A stretch of DNA of 64,000 bases, from contig OY751486.1 of NCBI GenBank assembly GCA_963565915.1, forward strand, positions 3,658,001 to 3,722,000, given 5' to 3'. Below, piece by piece: positions 1 through 10,205 of this stretch. The position numbers and the translations under genes were made by a program. The DNA comes from Entoloma clypeatum (lineage: Eukaryota > Basidiomycota > Agaricomycetes > Agaricales > Entolomataceae). Positions within the stretch are counted from its first letter, which is position 1. Each line of letters opens with the position of its first letter. The notes under the pieces are model-generated. The model did not search any database. It saw only the letters and a list, made by a program, of their open reading frames with translations, and was not told where the DNA came from.

Positions 1-245
1 GATGGAATGGAGTTGGGCAACTTGCAGAGGTTGAGGGGAGGATGGGTGATGATCAGTATGTGGCCATTGTGGAGGGTCACTTGCTGCCCAGCATAGATGA
101 AAGTGGAATTTTTGAAGAGACAGTAAATTTTTAGCAGGACAATGACCCCAAGCACATCTCCAACAAGGCTATAAACTGGATGGAGAAGCAAGGAATTGTG
201 GTCCTGGATTGGCCTTCATAGTCTCCAGATATCAAGATGCAACAG
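1..245 (+). pseudogene. Tc1 transposase C-terminal fragment, broken
   Basis: DDE transposase fragment of the IS630-Tc1-mariner superfamily. Around 133-240 the frame reads QDNDPKHISNKAINWMEK, then VVLDWPS, a TAG stop and SPDI. These are the second catalytic Asp (QDND) and the block that precedes the third acidic residue. A stop lies just upstream of QDND and another inside the WPSQSPD block, and the frame ends before the NPIEHLW motif. No product is expected. The fragment is useful because it still holds the QDND block that the longer copy at 42,144 has lost. Confidence 0.75.
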
Positions 246-676
246 AACAGGTGGAATGACTATTGGCAGCCAGAGAAAGGATGTTTTTCTTCTGAGCAGA
301 GGAGATGAGGCACATGTTGAATTTGAAATATCCTGAGAGCATTTGGACTGCTTAAAAACCTTCAGTCCAGGTCCAATCAAAGGTAGCATCACTATAGCAA
401 CTATTTGTCACTCATTGGTTGCTATAGAATCAGTGGAGCATCAGATTCTGATATTTCTGATACCCCCTCAAATAATTGATTCAATGAGTTCCTGTTTTAA
501 ATTGATCATATCTCCATGGATACTGTTTGGATTACATAATTGTTTTTTTGTTGGATGGCCCTGATCAAATGCTTCCTTCCATATACCAACATCCTGGTAT
601 TATTTATATCAGATACAAAGTTATTCAACAGATATTCAAAAAGTGTCAAACATTGAATCAATTTTTTGAGTCACTG
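1..676 (+). mobile_element. Tc1/mariner remnant, 3' part (cut by window edge)
   Basis: Decayed copy of the same Tc1 family found complete at 41,873-56,021. The stretch around 20-110 matches the tandem unit of that copy, and 560-676 matches its right terminal region. The right end reads ...GAGTCACTG followed by TA (677-678), as expected for a Tc1 insertion at a TA dinucleotide. The flank from 679 is an LTR whose uninterrupted sequence is visible at 15,020-15,040. The left end lies outside the window. Confidence 0.8.
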
Positions 677-678
677 TA

Positions 679-884
679 TAAGACTGTCCTTATTCTCTGT
701 GCGGTATAACACTCTTACTGAGTAACCCCCACCTTGCAAACATCTCTCAAGGTTAGTAGTAAGGTTCCTCCTCTATCATAGATACATGTTATGTAGTGTG
801 TAGCATAGGGTATACTAGGACTGCAAGACGATGCATCTGCTGTGATCATCTTCAGCATTGATGTGATCGTATGCTGTTTCAACA
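679..884 (-). repeat. LTR-X fragment
   Basis: The reverse complement aligns with the solo LTR at 7,498-15,129. It begins TGTTGAAACAGCATACGATC and runs through the GGTGGGGGTTAC block to TAAGGACAGTCTTATA, where the Tc1 element interrupts it. Only the first ~200 bp is in the window. Owner family unknown; the TGTTGRAAC start resembles the copia LTR further on. Confidence 0.65.
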
Positions 885-1458
885 GTGAGAAATGGCATGA
901 CACACACCAGCAGATGTGAGAGGGGCAGAACATGCAGAGGGGCAGAACACGCACCAGCAGATGCAAGTAAGCACCCCCTCCATTCATGTCACATCAGACC
1001 ACTGACAAAATATGCAAGAACGGTGGGCCATGTGCAAGAGACAACAACACACAAAAATAATGGAACACCATGGTGCAAGGTGGAGGGGTGGACACTGCAG
1101 ACACAAGAACAGCTGAAGTCCTATGATGGGCAATGGGCGGTGACAGGGATGAGAATGACAACATGCCCAAGAGGGAGAGGGACAACAGGCAGGTGAGGGA
1201 TGCAAGAAACACATGGGAACATCGGAAATGCCCCTTAGGAAGATGCAAGGTACGGGGGACCATGTCTGGGAGGGGGGTGTGATGAACGAGAGCTACAACA
1301 AAGTTGCTGCTCAGGGGAAATGAGAGAGAGTTGTGATGCATGGGTGGGGGAACATGGGGAATGCCAACACATGTGTGGCACAGGCGGGGAGTGCGAGGGA
1401 TGAGAGGTACAACAGCCAGGCAAGGGAGAGATATGTCATATGATATTGTTGCATTGTC
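885..1458. other. no gene recognised
   Basis: G- and A-rich low-complexity sequence with short duplications (AGAGGGGCAGAACA twice near 915-950). Open frames here have no recognisable motif and overlap on both strands. Nothing supportable. Confidence 0.5.
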
Positions 1459-2013
1459 TGTTGTAATAAATAGCATGAAAAAATATACATTTTTTTTCTC
1501 AAACACATTATTGATAAAATGGAATGGTTCGTACTGTTTCCACAACAAGTCCCTCAGTAGGTCGACTTTGTCAAGATCAATGAGTTCCTCAGAAGGACGA
1601 CTCGGTTTGGTATGAGCAGAGCTAAGTCCTTGCAAGGCACTTAGTTTGAGAGTGTTCGAAGATAAGACAAAGTAAGTGTTGTTTGCCTAGGTCAAGCTAA
1701 GGACCTCTACTCTAAGGTTACAAGTCTTATATATGTTATCCTATGGCTATAAATAAGTAAGTGCTGCACAGGCATTGGTTAGATAAATGTTCCAAGGGGA
1801 CTGTGGCATAAGAGTCAGAGATAAGGCCTCAAGGACATGAGTCAGAGATAACAAGTGAAAATGTATCTACAAGGGGAATAGTCCAAGTCATAGCGCTGAT
1901 AGAGGGGACACGTGTCCCAGGGTTGTCAGAGTTAAGTGAAACAGGGTCTGATAGAGATTGAGGGTCGAAGGGTCGTGTGAAGGTGCATAGGAAGAGGGTG
2001 AAAAAGTGTAACA
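1459..2013 (-). repeat. LTR of gypsy D family (left copy)
   Basis: Homologous along most of its length to the LTR at 5,695-6,247 (shared blocks: CCACAACAAGTCCCTCA, CTAGGTCAAGCTAAGGACC, TCCTATGGCTATAAATAAG). In the minus direction it starts TGTTACACTTTTTCACCC at 2,013. The opposite end, near 1,459, is diverged and approximate. It directly follows the copia pol end, so it is either the 3' LTR of the mosaic element or a separate solo LTR. Confidence 0.7.
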
Positions 2014-2035
2014 CCCTTGATGTGTATACATCGGA

Positions 2036-2777
2036 TTATGAAAATGTCAAGCCTAAATGTTGGCAACATCTTTCAAAGAGTTTCCAACTAAGATTTTTAG
2101 TTAGCATATCCGCAGGATTGGATGTGCCTTCAATGTACTCTACAGTGATCAATCCACGAGAGATGTACTCTCAGATGACATGATATCTTAGATCAATATG
2201 TTTAGTACAGCATTCCTGTACAGGGTTGTTCCCAATAAAGATCGAGCCATGATTGTCGGCATAGATCGGGGCATTCTTCATTAGGAAGCCAATCTTCTGG
2301 AAGAGTTGGATTACCCATTTTACTTGGCTGCCACAATCGGACATCGCCATGTACTCTGCTTCAGTAGATGAATGAGCAATGGTTTTTTGTAGATGACAAG
2401 TCCAGCCTACAGAAGCACCTGCAAGCTTCAGGAAAAAGCCGGTGCAGCTTCGACACTTTATTTCATCGGATGCCCAGTCAGAATCCGTGTAGGCATGTAA
2501 GCCCACATTTTGATCACTGGAATATGTCAGTCGGTAATCAGAAGTGCCCACAAGGTAGTGGATTATATACTTCGCTTTATCAACGTGTTCCTGAGTAGGA
2601 TTTTCCGAGAACTGTGATAACGTGATCACAGCAAAGGCAATGTTGGGTCGTGAACCAATCATTAAATATAGCAGAGACCCTATGATCTGCTGAAATTGTG
2701 ATTGAAGCGGTGCCAGCATTTGCTGTCGGCTTGTATCCAGTAGGTAGAGGAGTCTTGGCAATCGTTGCATTTGTCAT
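2036..2777 (-). pseudogene. copia pol 3' end: RT tail and RNase H
   Basis: Ty1/copia RNase H region. Visible motifs in order: TPLPTGYKPT, IGSLLYLMIGSRP, AYTDSDWASDE, the STEAEYMA block, ADNHGSIFIGN, TKHIDLRYHVI, and after a frame change PADMLTKNLS to a stop at 2,036. The same blocks occur in the intact copia at 50,512-55,239. At the 5' side the frame runs directly into protease sequence, so integrase and most of the RT are deleted. Frameshifts occur near 2,180 and 2,770. Not functional. Confidence 0.85.
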
Positions 2778-2793
2778 GCGATATTTCTAGCAT

Positions 2794-3262
2794 TTAGCTG
2801 TGCGATGCATTTTGCGCATTGTTTAGTTTACTATTATTTGGTGTGATTTGTTCAACACATGTATTTACCCAGTATATTGTTGAACTGGGAAAATGAGGTT
2901 CATATCTTAGTACACACATTCCATCTTTGAAGAAACTAGGATTGTCAGCTGAGCCAGTGACATTTAATCCAGATTCTTGAAGAATTTTGCCCATTGACAT
3001 GAGGTGAGTGGAACTTCGCTCCGGGATGTGTAGAACCGGATAAAGCTGAGTTGTTAGAGTTCTTGGCTTTTCTTGATGTGATGGTATCATGTGAGTGATA
3101 AACACAGTCCCTCTTCCTTTTATAGCAATCTTTGCTTTGCCCGCAGTTTGGGCAGTGCTGATTGATTTCTCTTCTTTGTATGTTGCAAAGTCACTCATCT
3201 CTGCAGTGAAGTGCATACTAGCGCCGGAATCTATGATCCACTCGGCATCATTAGTATCTTTA
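2794..3262 (-). pseudogene. copia protease fragment
   Basis: Aspartic protease of a Ty1/copia polyprotein. Motif AEWIIDSGASMHFT contains the catalytic DSGA, as in WILDSGASLHFT of the intact copia. It continues through the conserved LYPVLHIPE and SMGKILQESG segments and stops in a short tail where the GAG-pre-integrase domain should start. Its 5' edge abuts gypsy reverse transcriptase at about 3,262. A relic produced by deletion and insertion. Confidence 0.8.
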
Positions 3263-3676
3263 TGCAGCCTTCCATTCATCGCCAGGTTTGATCTGTACAT
3301 TGTTGTATCCCCAACGCATGTCCAGTTTAGTAAAGACCTTTGCTCCTTTCAGTTTGTCCAGTAAATCTCCGACCAGGGGTAACGGGTATGCGTTCTTCAC
3401 CATTTCTTCGTTCAATCGCCGATAGTCCTGACATGGTCTGAGTTTATCTGAGTCCTTCTTAGCCACGAAGAAAAAGGGTGATGCCATTGGTGATTTCGAG
3501 GGTCTGATGTACCCCTTTCGAAGGTTCTCATCAAGGAATTTGTCCAATTTTGTTTGTTCTTCCAGTGACAAAGGATAAACCTTACAGTCTTTCGGGGTGA
3601 AGTCCAGTTTTAAGTCAATTGCATGGTCCCATGGTTTGTGTTCCGGTAACCTCTCAGATGCCATTTTCTTGAACAC
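3263..3676 (-). pseudogene. gypsy D reverse transcriptase, N-terminal fragment
   Basis: Ty3/gypsy RT start: [69 protein letters not shown]. The fragment ends right after the WGYNNV block, where copia protease begins. The YxDD catalytic block, RNase H and integrase are absent. It belongs with the gag and protease immediately to its right. Closest in style to gypsy B and C of this window (the [16 protein letters not shown] block). Confidence 0.85.
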
Positions 3677-3714
3677 CTTCTGATACTGACCATATCATTC
3701 TGGTAGTTCTTTCT

Positions 3715-4487
3715 TCAGTTTGTCCATTGTGTCCATATTGTGTGAGAGTTTCTGGGAGATCGAGGTTTTGGCTTGGATCCAAATATCCTCAATGGGTTCA
3801 TCCATGTCCTGAAGAGGTCAAGGTCATCGTCTGATTCTTTATCTATCTTTTTCAAGATAGGTCCATTTGCCGGTAGAGCCTCCTTTTTTGGTTTAGGGGT
3901 CTCTTCATCATCAATTCCTTCTATCATCGCGAAGATCCTTTGTCTAGGTCTTTCTTTCATCCATGCTGCAATTGCAATAGGTTTCTTGTCTTTTGATGCC
4001 AAGAGCTCATCAAATTTCTTCCTCATGACTCCTGCTAGGGTCTTCTTGAACCTGATAGTTTTGATATCCAAGGTTCCTTTTTCCCAATCAATCTTTGGGT
4101 TGTATTGTTTCAACCATGGTAACTCCAAAATGGCGGTTTCCTTTCCAAGTCCAGTGACCAAGAATCTGACATTGAGTTCTTTGTCATCAATCCAGATCTT
4201 CTTCCATGTGCAATGGGTGATCGTCCCTTCTTTGTTCTTTGTTCCATCCACATTGACCACATGAATGGGCTTTAGTAATGGAATAGCTCCATTCGGTTTA
4301 CTGTGGCGAACTTCTGATCCAAGAAGGTTCCTCCCACTCCTGAGTCTATCAGGGCGTTTATCTTTAGTCTTTTATCGATGCTTTCTCCTTCTCCTGACAT
4401 TGAAATGGGGATTGAAAAAGATTTGTCATTCATGTTGGCTACAATTACAGGGGATAAGGAGATTGAAAACTGAGCGGGGGCTGACAT
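3715..4487 (-). pseudogene. gypsy D aspartic protease region
   Basis: Retropepsin-like protease of a Ty3/gypsy pol. The 5' part (4,487-4,272) carries NALIDSGVGGTFLDQKF with catalytic DSG. After a frameshift near 4,265 it continues as VVNVDGTKNKEG, FLVTGLGKETAILELPWLK and YNPKIDWEKG, the usual retropepsin flap-to-C-terminus pattern. A charged linker follows toward the RT fragment. Frameshifts and a stop near 3,700 show it is dead. Confidence 0.8.
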
Positions 4488-4501
4488 CGGTACAGGCCGC
4501 T

Positions 4502-5469
4502 TTATTGAAAACCCTGTTTCTCCATCTCAGAGATTAAGGCATCTTGTTCCTCATTTGGTAAGTTTTTGAAAATGCCTCGGATATGGGCATATGTGTCAGA
4601 AGCTTTCTTGAACATGTTGTTCGCAACCGGGGTCTCTTTGTGTGCATCAGCACAATGTCCTGCCTGATGGCAGATGAAGCACAACTCTTTTTTAAAGTGG
4701 TCATCTGTTTCTTTGGCAGTCAGCTGGTCAATGTCCATGGCGTTTGGGTCTGGGGCAAAGTGTGTGTTTCGGGGTGCAGGGTTATAATTAACCTTGAACT
4801 TCTTTTTTCCCCCATCAGGTCTAAGCCTTTGAGAGACTGCCTTGGCTCTCCTCCACTGGTTGTCCAATCTGGACACCGTGGTGTACCATCCCTCAATTGT
4901 CCCTGAGACCTTATCAAGGCCCAGGATCTTGTCTCGGAGTGCATGGGGTAGCGTCTCCATGAAGTAGTCTTTGAGGGATCGTTCCTCTGTGATCAGACTT
5001 TCTGAAACCCATAGTTTGAATTTCTCCACGAATTCGTTGGCTGTCATGTCTTCCATCTTCTGTGTTTTCATCATGGTCAACATGTCTTCTTCTTTGTCAA
5101 CCAGGGAAAATGATTTCCTCAGTTTTTTTTGATAAAGTCCACATATTTTGGGTACACGGTAACTCTGGTGGTGGTGATGTCCCTGTACCAGGACTCTTTC
5201 CACAGCCCGGCAGTTCCTGCTTTCATGTATGAGACAGTGAAGAGGATTTTCTTGTTGTCAGAGTTGTAGATGTCATCATTCATTTCCAAATATAAGTTCG
5301 CGTTGAACAAAAATTCTGACAGTTTTCTTCTGTCTCCATTGAAGATCGCCGGCGGGCTGATCTTGATTTCTTTTTCTGGGGTTCTTGCCTGAGAAGTCAT
5401 TTCTACAGGTGCTGGTTTAACTGGGGTGTCTGGGGTCTTTGGTGCAGCAACAGCAACAGCTGGCAGCAA
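4502..5469 (-). pseudogene. gypsy D gag with altered zinc knuckle
   Basis: Capsid/nucleocapsid polyprotein of the truncated gypsy. The N-terminal half (5,469-5,119) includes PPAIFNGDRRKLSEFL and a capsid-like AGLWKESWYRD segment. After a frameshift near 5,140 the frame carries the C-terminal capsid (DMTANEFVEKFK), the linker NAMDIDQL, and a zinc knuckle CFICHQAGHCADAH in which the last Cys of CX2CX4HX4C is His. The start is uncertain because the leader has no clear single ATG in frame. Confidence 0.8.
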
Positions 5470-5682
5470 TGGGATTCATCTCAGAGAGAGGTAAGAGGGA
5501 GATGTGGGGTTGACTGGTACGAAAGAGGAGGTTACTCTTCTGTACGGTGTCGGTGGTTGTCATGGTGTGATGGGTGTATCAACAAACTCTTGTTCATCTT
5601 CTGAGTTGGATGGGATTCCAAAGGTTGATCATCGGGGAGGAATCTTTGCGTCTAAAACTGCGGTGGGTTGACGACGTAGATC

Positions 5683-5692
5683 AGCTTGACCT
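5683..5692 (-). promoter_or_regulatory. gypsy D self-priming primer-binding site
   Basis: On the minus strand the LTR ends at 5,695, followed by AA and then AGGTCAAGCT (5,692 to 5,683). This is the exact complement of AGCTTGACCT at the predicted R start inside the LTR (minus, 5,910 to 5,901). A minus-strand TATATAAG lies at 5,945-5,938, 35 nt upstream of that R start. This assigns the LTR at 5,695-6,247 to the gypsy and not to the copia. The arrangement is seen; priming is inferred from Tf1/sushi elements. Confidence 0.75.
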
Positions 5693-5694
5693 TT

Positions 5695-6247
5695 TGTTAC
5701 GGCGATAGCCTACAACAACAAGTCCAAGGATCGGATCAAGTGGGTTCGAACTGGTTCCACAACAAGTCCCTCAATAGGTCGACTTGGTCAATCAACGAGT
5801 CCCCCAAGAGGATGACTCGGTTCGGTTCAGCAGAGCTAAGTCCTTGCGAGGCACTTAGTTTGAGAGTGTTCCAGATAAGACAGGTAAGTGTTAATTGCCT
5901 AGGTCAAGCTAAGGACCTCTACTCTAAGGTTACAAGTCTTATATACATTATCCTATGGCTATAAATAAGTAGATACTGTGCAGAAGCTAAATAAGCCATT
6001 GGTTAGATAAATGCTTCAAGGGGACTGTGGCATAAGAGTCAGAGATAAGGCCTCAAGGCCATGAGTCAGAGATAACAAGTGAAAATGTGTCTGTAAGGGG
6101 AATAGTCCAAGTCATTGTGAGTCATAGCACTGATAGGGGGGACAACTGTCCCAGGGTTGTCGGAGTTAAGTGAAATGGAGTTGGATAAGGATAGAGGGTT
6201 GAGGGGTCGTGTGAAGGCGCAAAGGAAGAGGGTGAAAAAGTGTAACA
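5695..6247 (-). repeat. 5' LTR of gypsy D
   Basis: 553 bp, TGTTACAC...CGTAACA on the minus strand. TATA box at 5,945-5,938 (minus). It is followed in the minus direction by a self-priming site and gypsy gag. Its outer side cuts copia gag. The flanking 5-mers do not form a clear target duplication with the left LTR, so the mosaic has been rearranged. Confidence 0.8.
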
Positions 6248-7099
6248 GGCGTGCTGGGCCTTTTTCCAACTCTGCAACCCTTCCTTTTTGGGTACAAATG
6301 GCTGCTTCTTATTTTCATCACCAGAGTTGTTCAACAGTGTCTCCTTTGCCTTTCCTTTTCCTTTGTTCTGTTGATGAGGTTTGCTGGAATTCTGGTTTGA
6401 CCCAGAAGCATCAGCAGGTCCCGGACCGTTGCACCAGCGGGGTTCCTGTCCTTTCCGCTTGACAGCAGAGATTTTGTTGGCAGCCAGAAGTTGTGCTTTG
6501 GCTTGTACATGCATGTACTCCATGGTTGCAATCTCTTCAACATTGGTAAGTTTGAAAGTGTCCAACTTCCATTCTTTGGCCAGATGTGAACCAAGATGTT
6601 CCCATTTGGGAGGTAGACGGTGCACAGCAAGCATCCCTTGCAATTTAGGAGCAAAGGGGATCTTGTGCCTGTCGAGGCGTGCCAAGAGATCATGGAATTT
6701 AGAGAATTCCGGATGGGGGTCACCACCAGATAGGTGCCAATCGAGAGTCAAGACGAAGTCCTTGAACATCTCGTTGGGGCCTTTGTTCTCAAAGAGAGTT
6801 TTCAGCTGATCCCAAACCTCTTTCGAAGTCTGGAATGCTGTAACCTCATGTTTTACAGATTCCACCAGAGATAAGACAATCGCACCACATGCTTTCAAGT
6901 CTTTCTCTTTCCACTCATGGAGCTCTTTCTTGTCTTCCGCTTTAGAAGTGGACGTCAACATGGAGGGTTGTGGCCAATTCCCAGATATAAGCATCCAGGT
7001 CCCTTCAAACTGTAAGAACCCTGTCATCTTATCGCTCCACTCCTTCCAGTTAGAGCCAGTCATCTTGATGACAGCAGATTTGTAATCAAAAGAAGACAT
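6248..7099 (-). pseudogene. copia gag, truncated
   Basis: Ty1/copia gag of the UBN2/DUF4219 type; ATG chosen at 7,099 (MSSFDYKSAV). Visible features: KMTGSNWKEWSDKMTGFLQ at the start, then VWDQLKTLFE, EFSKFHDLLARLD, LPPKWEHL and a basic tail (AVKRKGQEPRW). The matching blocks in the intact copia gag are VFDGIDYQSWAERM and KRKGQDPKWE. The reading frame is cut at 6,248 by the gypsy D LTR. No copia 5' LTR is visible upstream. Confidence 0.8.
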
Positions 7100-7497
7100 G
7101 ATTTGATGCGAAGGGTGAGAGTGCAAAAGACTGGAAATAGAATGCATCAGTCACATGTCAAATTGCTGCATCTTAGATGAAACAGGGACACAGCAACATG
7201 TGTTTTACTCCACTAGGGTCCATCAGACCCCTATTCCATGTTTAATGTTGTACACAGAATTTAACTGGTAGACACATGTATGGAGGCGGATGGGCCTCAC
7301 GATCATTGGGGTGTTATTGCCCAGATCTGCTAGCTCATGACGCTACACAATGATGTGGGATTAAACATCCACATAATCATTAATATTGTATGTACATATT
7401 GAGGTGCACTTGATCTATCACGTTCGCGATGAAGCGGCATTGAGTCTACTAAGACTGCCAGCGACGAGCGCAATGGCGAGTCTCAGAGCTCATAACC
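7100..7497. other. unassigned, possible copia pol tail
   Basis: Between the copia gag start and the solo LTR. A plus-strand stretch at 7,390-7,490 reads HIEVHLIYHVRDEA, which loosely resembles the C-terminal KHIDVRYH-VRE block of copia pol and sits where a copia 3' LTR would follow. Too short and degenerate to be sure. Confidence 0.3.
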
Positions 7498-7654
7498 TGT
7501 TGGAACAGCATACGATCTCATCAACACTGGAGGTGATCACAGTGGATGGGTCATCGCACAGTCCAGTAGTACTCTATGCTACGCGCTATGGATCATGTAT
7601 CTACGATAGAGGGGAAACCTTACTACTAACCTTGGGAGGTGTTTGCAAGGTGGG

Positions 7655-8367
7655 TGTTATATCCGTCTCTGAATCTCCGATCCACTCCGATATTCCTCCG
7701 ACATTCCAGACATCCATTACCTCCCCATCTCCGCACGTTGCCATCGTGCATTTCATATTCATAACTCCATGCCTTTATGCATTTCATATTCATATTCCTG
7801 TTTACTTATGCATCGCCTTTTCTGCATGGTCCGTTGACCGACATCTCCGATGTTCGTTACAGTCGCTGGCAACTTACACCACAACTCCGGACCTACTCCG
7901 ACCATCTCCATAAAGTAATCTCATTTAGGTATTTAAGCTCGTACCATACCTGTAGTTCCTCAGTTCGAATATCAACAAAGTTCACTCCTCTACTCCCCGT
8001 TCATGCCAGAGATCCTCGCTGTGGTACAATATGCCGACGACATCCTCATCTACTGCTCTTCCTCCATTGTTACCCTTCGACGAGCTCAGTACTGTGTCCG
8101 AGTCACAACTCCGATGTCGTCCAACCATTTCCACGTCAATGTGTCTCTCACCGAGATCTTTCCGAGGACCTCTGTGCCTCCGACCTCTCCTCCGACCTCC
8201 TGAAATTGGGACACCTTATCCAACAAACAGCGGCGCAACACATATGTTGAAGCCACATCCCTCCCCTTTGTCGTTCCTCCACATTTCTGGAGTTCCGCTC
8301 CGGTCTCAGTCCTACGTCCGACCTCCGACGGACTCTGACGAAGCTCCGATGTTTCACCTACTTAACA
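7655..8367 (+). repeat. gypsy A1 5' LTR
   Basis: 713 bp, TGTTATATCC...CTACTTAACA. Same length as the 3' copy, with scattered substitutions. Rich in CTCCGA/ACTCCG words. Holds the core promoter at 7,930-7,972. Confidence 0.95.
7930..7972 (+). promoter_or_regulatory. gypsy A1 core promoter and R start
   Basis: TATTTAAG at 7,930-7,937 is followed 32 nt later by AGTTCGAATAT (7,962-7,972), which is the exact complement of the primer-binding site at 8,370-8,380. The TATA spacing and the complementarity independently put transcription start at about 7,962. Confidence 0.7.
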
Positions 8368-8369
8368 GT

Positions 8370-8380
8370 ATATTCGAACT
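8370..8380 (+). promoter_or_regulatory. gypsy A1 self-priming primer-binding site
   Basis: ATATTCGAACT, 2 nt after the LTR end, complementary over 11 of 11 nt to the R start (7,962-7,972). Same layout as Tf1, where the first 11 nt of the mRNA prime minus-strand synthesis. No tRNA-type site was seen. Confidence 0.75.
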
Positions 8381-8407
8381 CAAACCATTTTTGGATTCCT
8401 GCTAGTC

Positions 8408-9545
8408 ATGGCACTCCAAAACACCAAGACAGCAAAAGCCGCAGAAGCTGGCACTTCTAGGCAGCAAGTTCTACAAAATGTCGAACAATGTTTAACAGAA
8501 CTATCCCCCGTAACTCCAACTACTCCGACACCTCCGGGTTTTCGGCCCATCACACCTCCGCATAATATTCCGATCCCCACTTCCCCCATAGAATCTGCAC
8601 CCCCGTCTCCTCAGAATATTTTCGGCCCACAAGCCCTTGCGGATGCTTTCCTCTTAATGACCAATGAACTCAAACACAGCAAAGGTCACAAGCATCACAA
8701 AAAGGCTAAGGATCCGGACACCTTCAATGGTTCCGATTCCTAGAAACCGAACCAGTTCATCCTCCAATGCACATTGTTTTTCTGCGACAACTCCGAGTAT
8801 GACAATGACTCTGCCAAAATCACTCTCGCCATCTCTTTCCTCCAAGGCACAGCTCTCGATTATTTTGAGCATTTCATCATTGAACCAGACCTGGACAACC
8901 CCCCGGACTGGTACAAAGATTGGTCTGCATTCCTCCGCACACTCTGCATGGAATTCGGGGTCATTGACCCCATTGCAGATGCTGCTGACTCTCTGGACAA
9001 TCTCAAAATGCGCGAGAATCAATATATTCTCAAGTATAATATCGAGTTCACAGCCTTGCTGCCAAAACGCACTGCGCCCTGCATCACCGGTACTACTCCG
9101 GGTTGGCGGAGCAGATTAAAGATGTCCTTGGGACTCAAGCAAAGCCAAGCACGTTACCAGCACTTAGGGAGCTAGCACAGACTATTGATGCTCGCCACTT
9201 GGAACGTCATCACGAGAAATCCCGCTCCGACAAATCCTTATCCAAATCTGACAAATCCGAAGCTAAAACCCCCTCCGCAAACTCCGATAAAAACCCCAAA
9301 GCCAAACCGCAGACACAGAACCAGGGCAAACAGTCGAAGCCTTCCTCCACTCCCAAGTCCGACATCTCAGAAAAGACGGAAAGCTAACTCCGGAGGAACG
9401 CAAATGCCATTTTGACAACAACCTCTGTATGTTTTGTGGCAAAGCTGGACACATCATGAAAGATTGCCTGAAGTCCTCGTCCTCCGCCTCTAAGGCTAAG
9501 GCGCGCGCTGCCCAGGCCAAGACCACGGACGAAACAAAAAATTAG
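8408..9545 (+). pseudogene. gypsy A1 gag
   Basis: Starts at ATG 8,408 (MALQNTKTAKAAEAG). A Pro-rich N-terminus is followed by LADAFLLMTNELKH, then DPDTFNGSD and a TAG stop at about 8,741, where the sister copy reads NGSDPHK. It resumes with FILQCTLFF, LQGTALDYFEHFI, LDNLKMRENQYILKYNIEF, shifts frame near 9,070 (LAEQIKDVLG) and again near 9,385, and ends with a CCHC knuckle CMFCGKAGHIMKDC (about 9,428-9,469). The homologue in gypsy A2 (39,270-40,541) is open. Confidence 0.85.
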
Positions 9546-9559
9546 CGGGCAGTCCACAG

Positions 9560-10130
9560 GACTCTGTATGGCCTGAGGACTGCTTGAATCCGTACTACCG
9601 CTCTTTCCAATCCCAATTCCCTCCGTGTCCGACTTACATCTCCGCTTATCTCCGATTCTTCTCCGATAGCTGCCCTTGTGGACTCCAGCTCTACTCATTG
9701 TTTTATTGACTCCCGTTATGCTTCATCCTATAAACTCCCTTTCACCTCCATACCTCCGATCGAACTTAAATTATTTGACGGAACGTCCAACTCCATCATT
9801 ACTCAGGTGGTTGATCTCCCTGTATACTTTTCCTCCAGTGAATATATGGCCATTACAGCCTATGTGACTCCGCTCGATTCCTCCTGTTCTATGGTTCTTG
9901 GATACAACTGGCTCACCCGCTACAATCCTATGATTGACTGGGTATTGGGCAGTATTACTTTCTGTCCACAGCTCTTGAAGGAGTCTCCGACCTTGACATC
10001 TTCTGCCAGGTCAGCTCCGCTACCTCCGCAGACCTCTCCCGATACTCCGATGTCCGACTCCGGCACACCCGCTGCAACTCCAGATGTTGTTCCAAATATT
10101 GCATTGATAAATGCAGCTGCATTTGTTTGA
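9560..10130 (+). pseudogene. gypsy A1 protease
   Basis: Retropepsin region between gag and RT. The active-site block reads [16 protein letters not shown], with Ser where DSGST is expected (the A2 copy has IDSGSTHYFID). It is followed by [23 protein letters not shown], the conserved flap and C-terminal strand. The segment ends with INAAAFV, a TGA, then AC; the sister copy has Arg at that stop, so the codon looks like CGA changed to TGA. Confidence 0.8.
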
Positions 10131-10205
10131 GCTTGCAAACTTCTGGGTGCCCAATCTTTCTGAATTCACCTCTCTGACCACACGATCTCTGCCCAATCTG
10201 CTTTC

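Noticed and set aside
885..1450. Protein genes on either strand
   Set aside because: Overlapping open frames in low-complexity G/A-rich DNA, no motifs, no splice pattern.
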